Translations under genes and position numbers: made by a program
Shown here: piece by piece, positions 17,119 to 26,719 of the stretch
Position numbering within the stretch: the stretch's first letter is position 1
How the letters are laid out: each line of letters opens with the position of its first letter
The notes under the pieces: model-generated
Databases searched by the model: none
What the model saw: the letters and a program-made list of their open reading frames with translations, nothing else
What the model was told of the DNA's origin: nothing
NCBI RefSeq assembly: GCF_001477055.1
Contig: NZ_LDRK01000040.1
Location: forward strand, 1-60,203
DNA from: Leucobacter chromiiresistens
GTDB taxonomy: Bacteria; Actinomycetota; Actinomycetes; Actinomycetales; Microbacteriaceae
Reading direction: 5' to 3'
DNA: 60,203 nucleotides

Positions 17119-17255
17119 TGTGTTCGCCTCCGCACCGGCCCCGACATCTCCGTCACGCGCCTCCCTCGAGTCTGCAGCACAGCGGTGCGCACATCGGCTA
17201 GACTTGCTCGGGTTGTGCGCGTGCTCGCGCCACCGTGACGGAACTCCCGGTCTTC

Positions 17256-17330
17256 CGGGGCGTAGCTCAGCTTGGCTAGAGCGCCCGCTTTGGGAGCGGG
17301 AGGTCGCAGGTTCGAATCCTGTCGCCCCGA
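17256..17330 (+). tRNA. tRNA-Pro(TGG)
   Basis: A 75-base cloverleaf with acceptor CGGGGCG pairing with CGCCCCG, anticodon stem CCCGC/GCGGG and loop TTTGGGA (anticodon TGG). TAGACT at 17199-17204 is a likely -10. No strong terminator separates it from tig, which starts 60 bp on. Confidence 0.95.
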
Positions 17331-17389
17331 CCAGGGTCCGCCGGCCCGAAACCGGCATCCGAACGACATCCAGATGATGAGAGGCCAAA

Positions 17390-18934
17390 TTGCCGAAGAC
17401 GACAGCTGAGAAGCTCACTCCGACCCGCGCCAAGCTGAGCGTGGAAGTCACGCTCGACGAGCTGGAGCCCTACCTCAAGCGGGCGTACCAGACCATCTCC
17501 GAGCAGGTGTCGGTGCCCGGCTTCCGCAAGGGCAAGGTTCCGGCGCCGATCATCGATCAGCGCGTCGGCCGCGAGGCCGTCATCCAGGAAGCGGTCAACA
17601 GCTCGCTCGACGACTTCTACCAGGCGGCTCTCGCCGAGGCCGACGAGCGCCCGATGGGCCGGCCCACCGCCGACGTCGAGCAGTGGCCCGAGGCGAAGGA
17701 TCCGAAGAGCACGCTCGTGCTCGCGTTCGAGGTCGAGGTGCGCCCCGACTTCACGCTGCCGAAGTACGCGGGGCTCAAGCTGACCGTCGACAACGTCGAC
17801 GTCGACGACGACGCCGTCGAGGCGGAGCTGACGAAGCTGCGCGAGCGCTTCGGCACCCTCGTGACCGTCGACCGACCCGCGAAGACCGGCGACTTCGTCG
17901 AGCTCGACCTGACCGCGACCATCGACGGGACCGAGGTCGATCAGGCGAGCGGCGTCTCGTACGAGGTCGGCGCGGGCAACCTGCTCGCGGGCACCGATGA
18001 GGCGGTCGAGACCCTCACCGCTGGCGAGACGACGACCTTCACGTCGCAGCTGCTCGGCGGCGAGCACGAGGGCCGGGACGCCGAGGTCGAGCTGACGCTC
18101 ACCGCGGTCAAGGAGCGCGAGCTGCCCGAGGCGGATGACGAGTTCGCCCAGCTCGCCAGCGAGTTCGACACCATCGCCGAGCTCCGTGAGAGCCTCAAGG
18201 ATCAGGCGGCGAAGGCCGCGGTCTTCGCTCAGGGCCAGCAGGCGCGCGATCTCTTCACCGCCACGCTCATCGAGCAGGCCGGCATCCCCGTCTCGGAGGA
18301 GCTCGTGGAGGAGGAGGTGCACCGTCACCTGGAGAGCGAGGGCCGTCTCGAGGACGACGAGCACCGCGCAGAGGTGCGCAAGTCGTCGGAGGAGCAGATC
18401 CAGCTGCAGCTGCTGCTCGACGCGATCGTCGAGGCCGAGGGCGTCACTCCCACGCAGAACGAGCTCTCGCAGTACATCTTCCAGTCGGCGCAGCAGTACG
18501 GCATGGAGCCCACTCAGTTCCTCCAGGCGATCAGCCAGGGCAACCAGATGGGCATCATCCTCGGCGAGGTCACGCGCAACAAGGCGCTCGCGGTCGCGCT
18601 CTCGCAGGCCGAGGTCGTCGATCAGGACGGGAACGCCGTCGATCTCAGCGAGTTCACCGCCGTCGACTCCGATGAGGATGCCGAGACCGAGGGCGCCGAC
18701 GAGGCCGCGGGCGAGGACGCGGCGTCTGCGCAGCCCGCCGAGGCCGAGGCACCCGCCGCGAAGAAGGCTGCGGCGAAGAAGTCGTCCGCGAAGCAGACCG
18801 AGGCGTCGAGCGACTCGGCCGCAGCCGACGATGCGGACGCCAAGAAGGCCGCGCGCTCGGCAGCGGCGAAGAAGGCTGCCGCGACGCGCGCCGCGAAGAA
18901 GGCCGCCGCTGAAGCAGAGGAGGCGGGCAAGTAA
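17390..18934 (+). CDS. tig: Trigger factor (ribosome-associated chaperone and peptidyl-prolyl isomerase) with long C-terminal tail
   Basis: A 514-residue trigger factor, longer than the roughly 430-450 residues usual. The ribosome-binding domain carries the signature [12 protein letters not shown] (residues 45-56). A FKBP-like PPIase domain follows ([15 protein letters not shown], about 160-250), then the helical substrate-binding arms. The last 95 or so residues are first acidic ([13 protein letters not shown]) and then a Lys/Ala-rich run with repeated AAKKAAAKK-like units, resembling histone H1 or HU tails. The start is TTG at 17390, with GAGAGG seven bases upstream. It precedes clpP1-clpP2-clpX, a common grouping. 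Confidence 0.96.
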   Translation: MPKTTAEKLTPTRAKLSVEVTLDELEPYLKRAYQTISEQVSVPGFRKGKVPAPIIDQRVGREAVIQEAVNSSLDDFYQAALAEADERPMGRPTADVEQWPEAKDPKSTLVLAFEVEVRPDFTLPKYAGLKLTVDNVDVDDDAVEAELTKLRERFGTLVTVDRPAKTGDFVELDLTATIDGTEVDQASGVSYEVGAGNLLAGTDEAVETLTAGETTTFTSQLLGGEHEGRDAEVELTLTAVKERELPEADDEFAQLASEFDTIAELRESLKDQAAKAAVFAQGQQARDLFTATLIEQAGIPVSEELVEEEVHRHLESEGRLEDDEHRAEVRKSSEEQIQLQLLLDAIVEAEGVTPTQNELSQYIFQSAQQYGMEPTQFLQAISQGNQMGIILGEVTRNKALAVALSQAEVVDQDGNAVDLSEFTAVDSDEDAETEGADEAAGEDAASAQPAEAEAPAAKKAAAKKSSAKQTEASSDSAAADDADAKKAARSAAAKKAAATRAAKKAAAEAEEAGK

Positions 18935-18950
18935 GTCCGCTCCTCCCTCT

Positions 18951-18995
18951 CAGATCCCCCGTCTCGGTTTCGAGGCGGGGGATCTGCGTTTTCGG
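18951..18995 (+). terminator. Terminator behind tig
   Basis: A 16-bp stem with a single G-T pair (arms begin CAGATCCCCC and end GGGGGATCTG) with a GTTT loop and a GCGTTTTCGG tail. It separates tig from clpP1. Confidence 0.88.
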
Positions 18996-19080
18996 CGCCC
19001 ATGCGCCCACGGCGAACACGGCTCCCGACCCGGCGACGACTCGGTACGCTCGAACCAAGCAACAACGAATGGAGCGCCGC

Positions 19081-19665
19081 ATGGCTGAACAGACGCCACC
19101 GAACAGCGTGTTCGAACGACTGCTGAAGGACCGTATCATCTGGCTCGGTTCCGAGGTCCGTGACGATAACGCGAATGAGATCTGCGCCAAGATCCTGCTG
19201 CTCGCCGCAGAGGATCCCGAGGCCGACATCTACCTGTACATCAACTCGCCCGGCGGTTCGATCACCGCGGGCATGGCGATCTACGACACGATGTCGTTCG
19301 TGCCCAACGACATCGTCACGGTGGGCATCGGCATGGCCGCCTCGATGGGTCAGTTCCTCCTCACGGCCGGCACCAAGGGCAAGCGCTACATCACCCCGAA
19401 CGCGCGCGTGCTGCTCCACCAGCCGCACGGCGGCTTCGGCGGCACGGCGAGCGACATCCAGACCCAGGCGCAGCTGATCACATCGATGAAGAACCGCCTC
19501 GCCGAGATCACCGCGGCGCAGACGGGGAAGACGGTGGAGCAGATCAACGAAGACGGCGACCGCGACCGCTGGTTCACCGCAGATGAGGCGCTCGAGTACG
19601 GCTTCATCGACTTCATCCGCGATTCGGCCGCCGATGTCGTCGGCGGCGGCGGCACCAGCAACTAA
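19081..19665 (+). CDS. clpP1: ATP-dependent Clp protease proteolytic subunit (ClpP1)
   Basis: A 194-residue serine protease subunit. Nucleophile Ser88 lies in GMAASMGQF, His113 in LLHQPHGG, and the aspartate in [36 protein letters not shown] forms the oxyanion region. In actinobacteria two different ClpP proteins form one mixed tetradecamer fed by ClpX or ClpC. I chose ATG 19081 over the in-frame ATG at 19069 because GGAGCG at 19073-19078 is then correctly placed upstream. TACGCT near 19043 may be its -10. clpP2 follows after 27 bp. Confidence 0.95.
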   Translation: MAEQTPPNSVFERLLKDRIIWLGSEVRDDNANEICAKILLLAAEDPEADIYLYINSPGGSITAGMAIYDTMSFVPNDIVTVGIGMAASMGQFLLTAGTKGKRYITPNARVLLHQPHGGFGGTASDIQTQAQLITSMKNRLAEITAAQTGKTVEQINEDGDRDRWFTADEALEYGFIDFIRDSAADVVGGGGTSN

Positions 19666-19692
19666 TCCCACGAACAGGAAGCAACTGATTCG

Positions 19693-20364
19693 ATGAATAC
19701 TCCTCTCATGCCTCAGGCCGGCGGGTCGGGCCTCCAGATGCCCGACGCCCGTTACGTGCTGCCCTCGTTCGAGGAGCGCACCGCATACGGCTACAAGCGA
19801 CAGGACCCCTACGCGAAGCTCTTCGAGGATCGCATCATCTTCCTCGGCGTGCAGGTCGACGACGCCTCGGCTGACGACGTCATGGCGCAGCTGCTCGTGC
19901 TCGAGAGCCAGGACCCCGAGCGCGACATCACGATGTACATCAACTCGCCCGGTGGCTCGTTCACGGCGATGACGGCGATCTACGACACGATGCAGTACAT
20001 CCGCCCGCACGTGCAGACGGTGTGCCTCGGTCAGGCGGCATCCGCCGCCGCCGTGCTGCTCGCGGGCGGTACGCCGGGCAAGCGTCTCGCCCTGCCGAAC
20101 GCCCGCGTGCTGATCCACCAGCCGTCGAGCGGCCAGGGCGGCCACGGGCAGGCCTCGGACATCGAGATCCAGGCGCGCGAGATCCTCCGCATGCGCGAGT
20201 GGCTCGAGGAGACGCTGTCGAAGCATTCGAAGCGCAGCATCGAGGAGGTGAATCGCGACATCGATCGCGATAAGATTCTCAGCGCGCAAGAGGCCTTCGA
20301 GTACGGCCTCGTCGACCAGGTGCTGACGAGTCGCAAGAATCCTCAGCCGGTCATCGCGAAGTAG
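19693..20364 (+). CDS. clpP2: ATP-dependent Clp protease proteolytic subunit (ClpP2)
   Basis: A 223-residue ClpP paralogue with Ser117 ([11 protein letters not shown]) and His142 ([11 protein letters not shown]), so both catalytic residues are present. The N-terminus (about 45 residues) is longer than that of ClpP1 and includes the [20 protein letters not shown] segment typical of actinobacterial ClpP2. It is co-transcribed with clpP1, giving the two-ring heteromeric protease. clpX lies 114 bp downstream with its own possible -10 (TAGTCT near 20434). Confidence 0.95.
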   Translation: MNTPLMPQAGGSGLQMPDARYVLPSFEERTAYGYKRQDPYAKLFEDRIIFLGVQVDDASADDVMAQLLVLESQDPERDITMYINSPGGSFTAMTAIYDTMQYIRPHVQTVCLGQAASAAAVLLAGGTPGKRLALPNARVLIHQPSSGQGGHGQASDIEIQAREILRMREWLEETLSKHSKRSIEEVNRDIDRDKILSAQEAFEYGLVDQVLTSRKNPQPVIAK

Positions 20365-20478
20365 TCGCGAGGGGCCTCGGGGGCGACCCCGGGGCCCCGG
20401 CGCGCCGTCCATCGATGTCGGAGGCTCCCGCTAGTCTCGAAGACACGGATCAGACCGAGTTAGGTGAAGGAGCTCCGC

Positions 20479-21750
20479 ATGGCGAAGATCGGCGAAAGCA
20501 GCGAGCTGCTCAAGTGCTCCTTCTGCGGGAAGTCGCAGAAGCAGGTGCAGCAGCTCATCGCCGGCCCGCAGATCTACATCTGCGACGAGTGCGTGGCGCT
20601 GTGCAACGAGATCATCGAGGAGCGCCTCGCGGAGCATCAGACGGGCGAGTCGTCCGACTTCACGCTGCATAAGCCGCGCGAGATCGCCGACTTCCTGGAC
20701 CAGTACGTCATCGGGCAGGATCGCGCGAAGCAGTCGCTCGCGGTCGCGGTCTACAACCATTACAAGCGCGTGCGCGCGCTTTCATCGCTCGCGAGCGCGG
20801 AGGTGGCCTCGGAGCAGGTCGAGATCGCGAAGTCGAACATCCTGCTCATCGGCCCCACCGGGTGCGGCAAGACGTATCTGGCGCAGTCATTGGCACGACA
20901 GCTGGGCGTGCCGTTCGCGGTCGCGGACGCCACGGCCCTGACGGAGGCGGGGTACGTCGGTGAAGACGTCGAGAACATTCTGCTGAAGCTGCTGCAGGCC
21001 GCCGACTTCGATGTTCCGCGCGCCGAGACGGGCATCATCTACATCGACGAGATCGACAAGATCTCCCGCAAAGCGGAGAACCCGTCGATCACACGCGACG
21101 TCTCGGGCGAGGGCGTGCAGCAGGCACTCCTCAAGATCCTCGAGGGCACCGTCGCATCGATCCCGCCGCAGGGCGGGCGCAAGCATCCGAATCAGGAGTT
21201 CATTCAGCTGGACACCACGAATGTGCTCTTCATCGTCGCCGGCGCGTTCGCGGGCCTGGAGGAGATCGTCGGTTCGCGGCTGGGCAAGGGGGGCATCGGA
21301 TTCGGAGCGCCCGTCTCGAGCAAGCGGAATGACGACCAGCTCTTCGCGCAGGTGCAACCCGAAGACCTGCACAAGTTCGGTCTGATCCCCGAGTTCATCG
21401 GTCGACTGCCGATCGTGGCGACGGTCGATCCGCTCGACGTGGAGGCGCTCACCCGCATCCTCACCGAGCCGAAGAACGCACTGGTGAAGCAGTACCAGCG
21501 CATGTTCGAGCTCGACGGAGTGAGCCTCGAGTTCGAGGATTCGGCGTTGGAGGCGATCGCCGAGCTCGCCGTGGAGCGCAAGACCGGGGCGCGCGGTCTC
21601 CGCGCGATCCTCGAGGGGATCCTCGGCCCGGTGATGTTCGAAGTGCCCTCCGACGGGGACATCACGAAGGTGATCGTCACTCGCGAGTCCGTCCAGGGCG
21701 ACGCCGCCCCGCGCGTGCTCCAGGCTCGCGGCAGCCGGGAGAGCGCGTAG
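20479..21750 (+). CDS. clpX: ATP-dependent Clp protease ATP-binding subunit ClpX
   Basis: A 423-residue AAA+ unfoldase that delivers substrates to ClpP. The N-terminal zinc domain has Cys13, Cys16, Cys35 and Cys38 (CSFC and CDEC). Walker A is GPTGCGKT (about residues 125-132), Walker B is [10 protein letters not shown], and the pore and sensor regions include [16 protein letters not shown] and [18 protein letters not shown] at 20466-20472 precedes the ATG at 20479. The gene ends four bases before the stop of the convergent phosphatase gene. Confidence 0.97.
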   Translation: MAKIGESSELLKCSFCGKSQKQVQQLIAGPQIYICDECVALCNEIIEERLAEHQTGESSDFTLHKPREIADFLDQYVIGQDRAKQSLAVAVYNHYKRVRALSSLASAEVASEQVEIAKSNILLIGPTGCGKTYLAQSLARQLGVPFAVADATALTEAGYVGEDVENILLKLLQAADFDVPRAETGIIYIDEIDKISRKAENPSITRDVSGEGVQQALLKILEGTVASIPPQGGRKHPNQEFIQLDTTNVLFIVAGAFAGLEEIVGSRLGKGGIGFGAPVSSKRNDDQLFAQVQPEDLHKFGLIPEFIGRLPIVATVDPLDVEALTRILTEPKNALVKQYQRMFELDGVSLEFEDSALEAIAELAVERKTGARGLRAILEGILGPVMFEVPSDGDITKVIVTRESVQGDAAPRVLQARGSRESA

Positions 21751-21754
21751 CGCG

Positions 21755-22375
21755 TTATTCGGAGTGCGCTCCGAGCGCCGAGTCGCGCGGGCCATCGCGG
21801 TCGGGCTGAAATGCCTGGCCCGATATCGTGCGCACGTGCCACCGGTGCGACTCGTCGCGCTCCACCTCCGACACGGAGATGTTCAGCGGACGCGGCACAT
21901 CATCCGACGGCAGCTCCGTGATCTCAGCGAGCACGTGCCGGATGAACGAGCCGTGCGTCACGGCGATCGCACGGCCGTTCGCGTACCGATCCGCGATTCG
22001 ATCGAGTGCGTGCACGCCGCGCCGTGCCACCGCCCCGTGCCCCTCCATGCTCGGATACTGCCGCGACGGCCACTTCTCGACGGCCGCTCCGTGCGAGAGC
22101 CCCTCCGCCGCGCCGAACGAACGCTCCACCAATCCGTCGCACACCTCGACCGCGAGGCCCAGCCCCTGTGCGAGAATCTCCGCGGTCTCGAGCGCGCGCT
22201 CCAGCGGACTCGTGACGACCGCGGTCCAGGGCTCCTGCCGAGCCAGCTCCTCGGCGAGCCCCCGCGCCTGCGCTCGCCCCGCCGCATTCAGCGGAACGTC
22301 GGTGCGCCCCTGCATGCGGCCCGAGAGGTTCCAGTCGGTCTGGCCGTGCCGGATCAGTGCGATGCGCGTGGTCAT
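21755..22375 (-). CDS. Histidine phosphatase family protein
   Basis: A 206-residue member of the phosphoglycerate mutase-like superfamily. The phosphohistidine loop is LIRHGQTDWN (His10), with SPLERALETAEIL and the later VTHGSFIRHVL supplying the second catalytic histidine. Substrates range from sugar phosphates to nucleotides and cannot be assigned. It starts within the ATGA overlap with the upstream lipoprotein gene, so it is the last gene of a valS-led operon on the minus strand. Its C-terminus is hydrophilic and Asp/Arg-rich. Confidence 0.9.
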   Translation of the reverse strand: MTTRIALIRHGQTDWNLSGRMQGRTDVPLNAAGRAQARGLAEELARQEPWTAVVTSPLERALETAEILAQGLGLAVEVCDGLVERSFGAAEGLSHGAAVEKWPSRQYPSMEGHGAVARRGVHALDRIADRYANGRAIAVTHGSFIRHVLAEITELPSDDVPRPLNISVSEVERDESHRWHVRTISGQAFQPDRDGPRDSALGAHSE

Positions 22376-22944
22376 CCGCCCACGGCGGTGATGTCGTAAC
22401 TCACCAGCATCGATCCGTCGTCCTGCGGAATCTGCAGCGCGAAGACGCTGAGCGCGCCGTTCGTCAACGTCGCCGACACGTCGCCGGCGTCGCCCTCGAC
22501 GCGGTCGGCCTCTGCGAATCCACTGCCGCTCACCACCGACTGCCAGAGGGCATCGGCTTCGGACTGATCCTCCGCGGCGAGCACGAGATACCACGAACCG
22601 GGGGAGCGCTCTCCGGCGTCGTCGATCCGCGCGCCTGCAGGCACGACGAAACCGTCGCTCGGGAACGACTCGGGCAGCGAGGTCGACTTCGCTCCCTCCT
22701 GGGGGTCGCCCTGCTGCGGCCAGCCGCCGTCGGAATCGCCCGACGCCTTCTGCTCGCCGGAGTCCGCTCCCGAGTCCGCGCCCCCGCCCGCCGCTGCATC
22801 GGCATCGGCCGAGGCCGAGGCGCCGGTTCCGCCGTCGGGAGTCGTCGGCTCGGGCGCGCAGCCGCCCAGCCCGAGCAGGAGCACCGTCGCGACGACCGCA
22901 CTCGCGCCGAGGCGCACCGCGGCCTTGGAATCACGCACAGCCAT
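22372..22944 (-). CDS. Putative lipoprotein of unknown function
   Basis: A 190-residue protein with a Sec-type lipoprotein signal: basic N-terminus, hydrophobic core VVATVLLLG, and lipobox LGGC with Cys29. A Ser/Asp/Gly-rich spacer of about 50 residues follows, then a compact domain (from SLPESFPSDGFVVPAGARI to the end). I do not recognise a named family. The start at 22944 is preferred to the one at 22965 because it avoids overlap with the upstream gene and places GTGAGGG at a suitable distance. It is coupled to the phosphatase gene by a four-base overlap. Confidence 0.8.
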   Translation of the reverse strand: MAVRDSKAAVRLGASAVVATVLLLGLGGCAPEPTTPDGGTGASASADADAAAGGGADSGADSGEQKASGDSDGGWPQQGDPQEGAKSTSLPESFPSDGFVVPAGARIDDAGERSPGSWYLVLAAEDQSEADALWQSVVSGSGFAEADRVEGDAGDVSATLTNGALSVFALQIPQDDGSMLVSYDITAVGG

Positions 22945-22952
22945 CAGAGCCC

Positions 22953-23276
22953 TCACTTCAGCCAATCGTCATCATCATCGTCGGGGTCCGCAGCCCCATC
23001 CGCAGCACCGCCCGCGGCACGATCGTGCGGCGCGTGAAGCGCGGATGCGGCGCCGTCGCCCTCGCGCAGCGGTCCGGTGCGGACCCGGCCCACCACGTCG
23101 AGCGTGACGAACGCGACGTCGTCGAGTTCGCACACCGGCCGGCCCTCGAGCCAGGTGAGGGTCCACGCCTCCGCCGACGGGTGCTGCGCCTCCTGCTCCG
23201 CGATCGTGCCGTGCAGCGCATCCGGAACGCCGCGGTGCGGGGCGTCGCCCGCCCGCCAGCGCGCTCCGAGCTGCAC
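22953..23276 (-). CDS. Small protein with polyaspartate C-terminus, function unknown
   Basis: A 107-residue protein starting at GTG two bases after the valS stop, so it is translationally coupled to valS. The N-terminal 70 residues contain a plausible folded core (WTLTWLEGRPVCELDDVAFVTLDVVGRV), and the C-terminus is Ala/Asp-rich and ends in six aspartates followed by WLK. No signal peptide, membrane segment or known motif is visible. I do not recognise it. Its position between valS and a lipoprotein gene suggests an accessory role, but nothing more specific can be said. Confidence 0.65.
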   Translation of the reverse strand: MQLGARWRAGDAPHRGVPDALHGTIAEQEAQHPSAEAWTLTWLEGRPVCELDDVAFVTLDVVGRVRTGPLREGDGAASALHAPHDRAAGGAADGAADPDDDDDDWLK

Positions 23277-23278
23277 GA

Positions 23279-25873
23279 TCAGGCCTCCACGGGGGCGAGC
23301 TGGATGTCGGCGACGGAGACGCCCGTCGCGCCATCCGCCGCCGCTTCGATGCGCAGCTCCGCGATCCTGCCGACGGCGGCGAGGTCGGCCGAGGCCGACT
23401 CGAGCCGTGCGAGGTCGGCCGCCGGGGCCTGCACCACGGCGAGCGAGACCGGAGTCTTCTGCGACGCCTTCGCGGCCGTCTTCGCCCCGCGGATGCCCAC
23501 GAGCGCCTCGCCGACGAGCCCGAGCAGGGCCGCATCAGCGTCGTCGCCCGCGAGGGTCGTCACCTCGGATGCGACCGGCCAGGCCGCCTGGTGCACCGAG
23601 CCCTCGCCGAACCACGACCACACCTCCTCCGTGGCGTAGGGGAGGAACGGTGCGAGGAGCCGCACGAACACCGACAGCGAAGCGCGCAGCGCGGTGACCG
23701 CCGACGCCTGAGCCTGCCCGCTCCCGTTGTGGGCGCGCTCCTTGACCAGTTCGAGGTAGTCGTCGCAGAAGGTCCAGAAGTACGACTCGGTGAGCTCGAG
23801 CGCGCGGGCGTGGTCGTAGTGCTCGAACGCGCGAGTCGCGTGATCGATCACCTCGGCGAGTCCGCTCAGCACCGCGCGGTCGAGCGCCTCGGTGACGGTG
23901 CCGACGCCCGAGTCGTCGAAGCTCAGCGTGAACTTCGCCGCGTTCAGCAGCTTGATGGCGAGGCGGCGGCCGATCTTGATCTGCGTCGGGTTCTGAGGAT
24001 CGAACGCCGCGTCGGTGCCGAGCTTCGCGGAGGCCGCCCAGTACCGCACGGCGTCCGATCCGTGCTGCTCGAGCATGCCGGCGGGCGTGACCACGTTGCC
24101 CTTCGACTTCGACATCTTCTTACGGTCGGGGTCGAGGATCCACCCGGAGATCCCGGCGTGCTGCCAGGGCAGGCGTCCGCCTTCGAGCTCCGAGCGCAGC
24201 AGCGTGGAGAACAGCCAGGTGCGGATGATGTCCTGCCCCTGCGGCCGCAGGCTGAACGGGTACACGAGGTCGAAGAGTTCGGAGTCGCGCTCCCAGCCGC
24301 CTGCGAGCTGCGGAGTGAGCGACGAGGTGGCCCACGTGTCCATCACGTCGACCTCGCCCTGGAAGCCGCCGGCGACGCCGCGCTGGTCGGCGGAGTACCC
24401 GGCGGGCACGTCGCTCGACGGGTCGACCGGAAGCTGATCCTCGGCGGGGAGGATGGGCTTCTCGAACACGGGATTGGCGTCGTCGTCGAGCGGGTACCAC
24501 ACCGGGATCGGCACGCCGAAGAAGCGCTGGCGCGAGATGAGCCAGTCGCCCGAGAGGCCCTCGACCCAGTTCTCGTACCGCACCCGCATGAAGTCGGGGT
24601 GCCACTCGAGCTCGCGGCCGTGCGCGAGCAGGCGCTCGCGCAGCGCCTCGTCGCGAGCGCCGTTCACGATGTACCACTGGCGCGTCGACACGATCTCGAG
24701 CGGCTTGTCGCCCTTCTCGAAGAACTTGACGGGGTGCGTGATCTTGCGGATGTCGCCGACGAGCTCGCCCGAGGCCCGCAGAGCGTCGACCACGATCTGC
24801 TTCGCGCTGAACACGGTCTTGCCGGCGATCTCCGCGTACGCGGCGCGGCCGTCGTCGCTGGTGATGGCGTCGGGCGCCTCGGAGATCACGCGACCGTCGA
24901 ATCCGAGGATCGCGCGGTTCGGCAGGTCGAGCTCGCGCCACCAGACGACATCGGTGACGTCGCCGAAGGTGCAGATCATCGCGATGCCGGTGCCCTTGTC
25001 CTGCTGCGCCAGGTGGTGCGCGAGGATCGGCACCTCGACGTCGAAGAGCGGGGTGCGCACCGTCGTGCCGAAGAGCGGCTGGTAGCGCTCGTCATCCGGG
25101 TGGGCGACCAGGGCGACGCACGCGGCGAGCAGCTCGGGGCGCGTCGTGTCGATCAGGATGTCGCCCGACCCGTCCGACTTGTGGAAGGCCAGCGTGTGGT
25201 AGGCGCTCGGCTGATCGCGATCCTCGAGCTCCGCCTGGGCGACGGCGGTGCGGAAGGTCACGTCCCACAGCGTCGGCGCCTGCGCCTGATACGCCTCGCC
25301 CCGCTCGACATTCCGGAGGAAGGCGAGCTGGGAGGCGCGCAGCGACTCGGCGCCGATGGTGCGGTAGCTCTGCTTCCAGTCGACCGAGAGGCCGAGGGTG
25401 CGCCAGAGCGCCTCGAACTGCTGCTCGTCCTCCTCGGTGAGGCGCTCGCACAGCTCGATGAAGTTGCGTCGCGAGATGGGCTGCTGATCAGCCGCCTTGA
25501 CGCTCTTGCCGTCACCGCCCTCGTGCGGGGGCACGAAGCCCTCGACGTACGGCAGCGACGGATCGCAGCGCACCCCGTAGTAGTTCTGCACACGGCGCTC
25601 GGTCGGCAGTCCGTTGTCGTCCCAGCCCATCGGGTAGAACACCGCTCGACCCTGCATGCGCTGGTACCGGGCGACGGTGTCGGTGTGCGTGTACGAGAAC
25701 ACGTGGCCGACGTGGAGCGATCCCGAAGCGGTGGGGGGCGGGGTGTCGATGCTGAAGACGTTCTCCCGCGTGGCCCGCTCCCGCGGGAAGGCGTAGGTGC
25801 CCGCCTCCTCCCAGCGCGGCCCCCACTTGGCTTCGAGGCCTTCGAGTACGGGCTTGTCGGGGATCGCGCTCAT
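23279..25873 (-). CDS. valS: Valine--tRNA ligase
   Basis: An 864-residue class I synthetase charging tRNA-Val. The HIGH motif is LHVGH (about residues 53-57) within TASGSLHVGHVFSYTHTD, and KMSKS lies in DPDRKKMSKSKGN. The large inserted CP1 editing domain (about 215-400) includes IDTTRPELLAACVAL. The order and the ADQQPISRRNF segment are those of the archaeal-like ValRS used by many actinobacteria. A possible -10 TAAGCT lies at 25991-25996 on the minus strand, giving a leader of about 110 nt; I see no T-box consensus in it. Confidence 0.97.
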   Translation of the reverse strand: MSAIPDKPVLEGLEAKWGPRWEEAGTYAFPRERATRENVFSIDTPPPTASGSLHVGHVFSYTHTDTVARYQRMQGRAVFYPMGWDDNGLPTERRVQNYYGVRCDPSLPYVEGFVPPHEGGDGKSVKAADQQPISRRNFIELCERLTEEDEQQFEALWRTLGLSVDWKQSYRTIGAESLRASQLAFLRNVERGEAYQAQAPTLWDVTFRTAVAQAELEDRDQPSAYHTLAFHKSDGSGDILIDTTRPELLAACVALVAHPDDERYQPLFGTTVRTPLFDVEVPILAHHLAQQDKGTGIAMICTFGDVTDVVWWRELDLPNRAILGFDGRVISEAPDAITSDDGRAAYAEIAGKTVFSAKQIVVDALRASGELVGDIRKITHPVKFFEKGDKPLEIVSTRQWYIVNGARDEALRERLLAHGRELEWHPDFMRVRYENWVEGLSGDWLISRQRFFGVPIPVWYPLDDDANPVFEKPILPAEDQLPVDPSSDVPAGYSADQRGVAGGFQGEVDVMDTWATSSLTPQLAGGWERDSELFDLVYPFSLRPQGQDIIRTWLFSTLLRSELEGGRLPWQHAGISGWILDPDRKKMSKSKGNVVTPAGMLEQHGSDAVRYWAASAKLGTDAAFDPQNPTQIKIGRRLAIKLLNAAKFTLSFDDSGVGTVTEALDRAVLSGLAEVIDHATRAFEHYDHARALELTESYFWTFCDDYLELVKERAHNGSGQAQASAVTALRASLSVFVRLLAPFLPYATEEVWSWFGEGSVHQAAWPVASEVTTLAGDDADAALLGLVGEALVGIRGAKTAAKASQKTPVSLAVVQAPAADLARLESASADLAAVGRIAELRIEAAADGATGVSVADIQLAPVEA

Positions 25874-26003
25874 GCGTGGGGCTCCGCTTCTCGACGCCGC
25901 ACGCCGGTGCGCCGTCGGGGTTCGATGTGGGCGGCACCGCGTGATCGTGCGGCGGCGACGCGTCGCACTGGTGCCTGATGGTCTGGCTCCAGCTTACCGG
26001 CGA

Positions 26004-26486
26004 TCACTCGCCGTCGAGCTGCACGCCGATCAGTGTCTCGTTCGACGCCGGGTCGCCTCCGGGCTGCGGTTCGGTGAGGTACTGCTCCCACGCGAGGCCG
26101 GCCGCCCGCTCGCCCTGCGCCTCGATCCAGGCGTACAGGCGCTCGTAAGCTGCAGCGAGTCCGCTGAAGTCGCCGCGCAGCAGGAGCACGGCGGTGCGCG
26201 CGGCGGGCAGCGTCTCGCCGGTGACATCGCCGCGGGGCTCCGCGAGCGGATGCGGGATCGGCACGGCCACCGAGAGGTCGAGGCCTGCGGCGGTGGGGGA
26301 GCCGTGCATCACGCCGAGGGGCGCCGCCGCCGGCGCGATGCCCGCGGCGTCGAGCGCGGCGAAGATCTGCGGGTAGGCGCGATCGTAGAGCTCGGGGATG
26401 CGCTCGAAGGGGACGGTCTCGCGCACGACCGCGAGATGGACCTCGGGTCGCGTCTCGATCTCGGGTGCGGCGTCAGCGGCGCTCAT
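26004..26486 (-). CDS. GyrI-like (AraC effector-binding fold) small-molecule binding domain protein
   Basis: A 160-residue single-domain protein with the GyrI-like/SOUL pattern: RPEVHLAVVRETVPFERIPELYDRAYPQIFAALDAAGI, then GVMHGSPTAAGLDLSVAVPI and TAVLLLRGDFSGLAAAYERLYAWIEAQG. This fold binds hydrophobic or cationic ligands, in regulators such as Rob and BmrR or alone, and can hydrolyse some electrophiles. No DNA-binding domain is present, so it is a stand-alone sensor, scavenger or hydrolase. GAGGAG six bases before the ATG supports the start. It is separate from valS. Confidence 0.85.
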   Translation of the reverse strand: MSAADAAPEIETRPEVHLAVVRETVPFERIPELYDRAYPQIFAALDAAGIAPAAAPLGVMHGSPTAAGLDLSVAVPIPHPLAEPRGDVTGETLPAARTAVLLLRGDFSGLAAAYERLYAWIEAQGERAAGLAWEQYLTEPQPGGDPASNETLIGVQLDGE

Positions 26487-26648
26487 GGGATCTCCTCGGG
26501 GTCTTCGGGGCCGGGGGCGTCGGCGGCCCGGACAGCGCCGGGTTCGACCGGCCCTGCCGATCCTACGTGGGGCCGACGCACCTCGGTAGCCCCGGGGAGC
26601 CGACGGGGCCTCGTGTCAGGAGGCCGCGCGGCACCGCCCCGCCGACGA

Positions 26649-26691
26649 CGAGACGCCCCTCCCGCGCGCGCTGCGCGGAAGGGGCGTCTCG
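26649..26691 (-). terminator. Terminator-like hairpin behind the glycine betaine importer operon
   Basis: An 11-bp perfect outer stem (CGAGACGCCCC with GGGGCGTCTCG) enclosing further CGCG pairing, 29 bp beyond the stop of the binding-protein gene on the minus strand. There is no T-run. The rest of the 26487-26719 gap shows nothing I can name. Confidence 0.7.
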
Positions 26692-26719
26692 ATGCCGGAG
26701 CGCCCGGCGGGCGCGGCGG

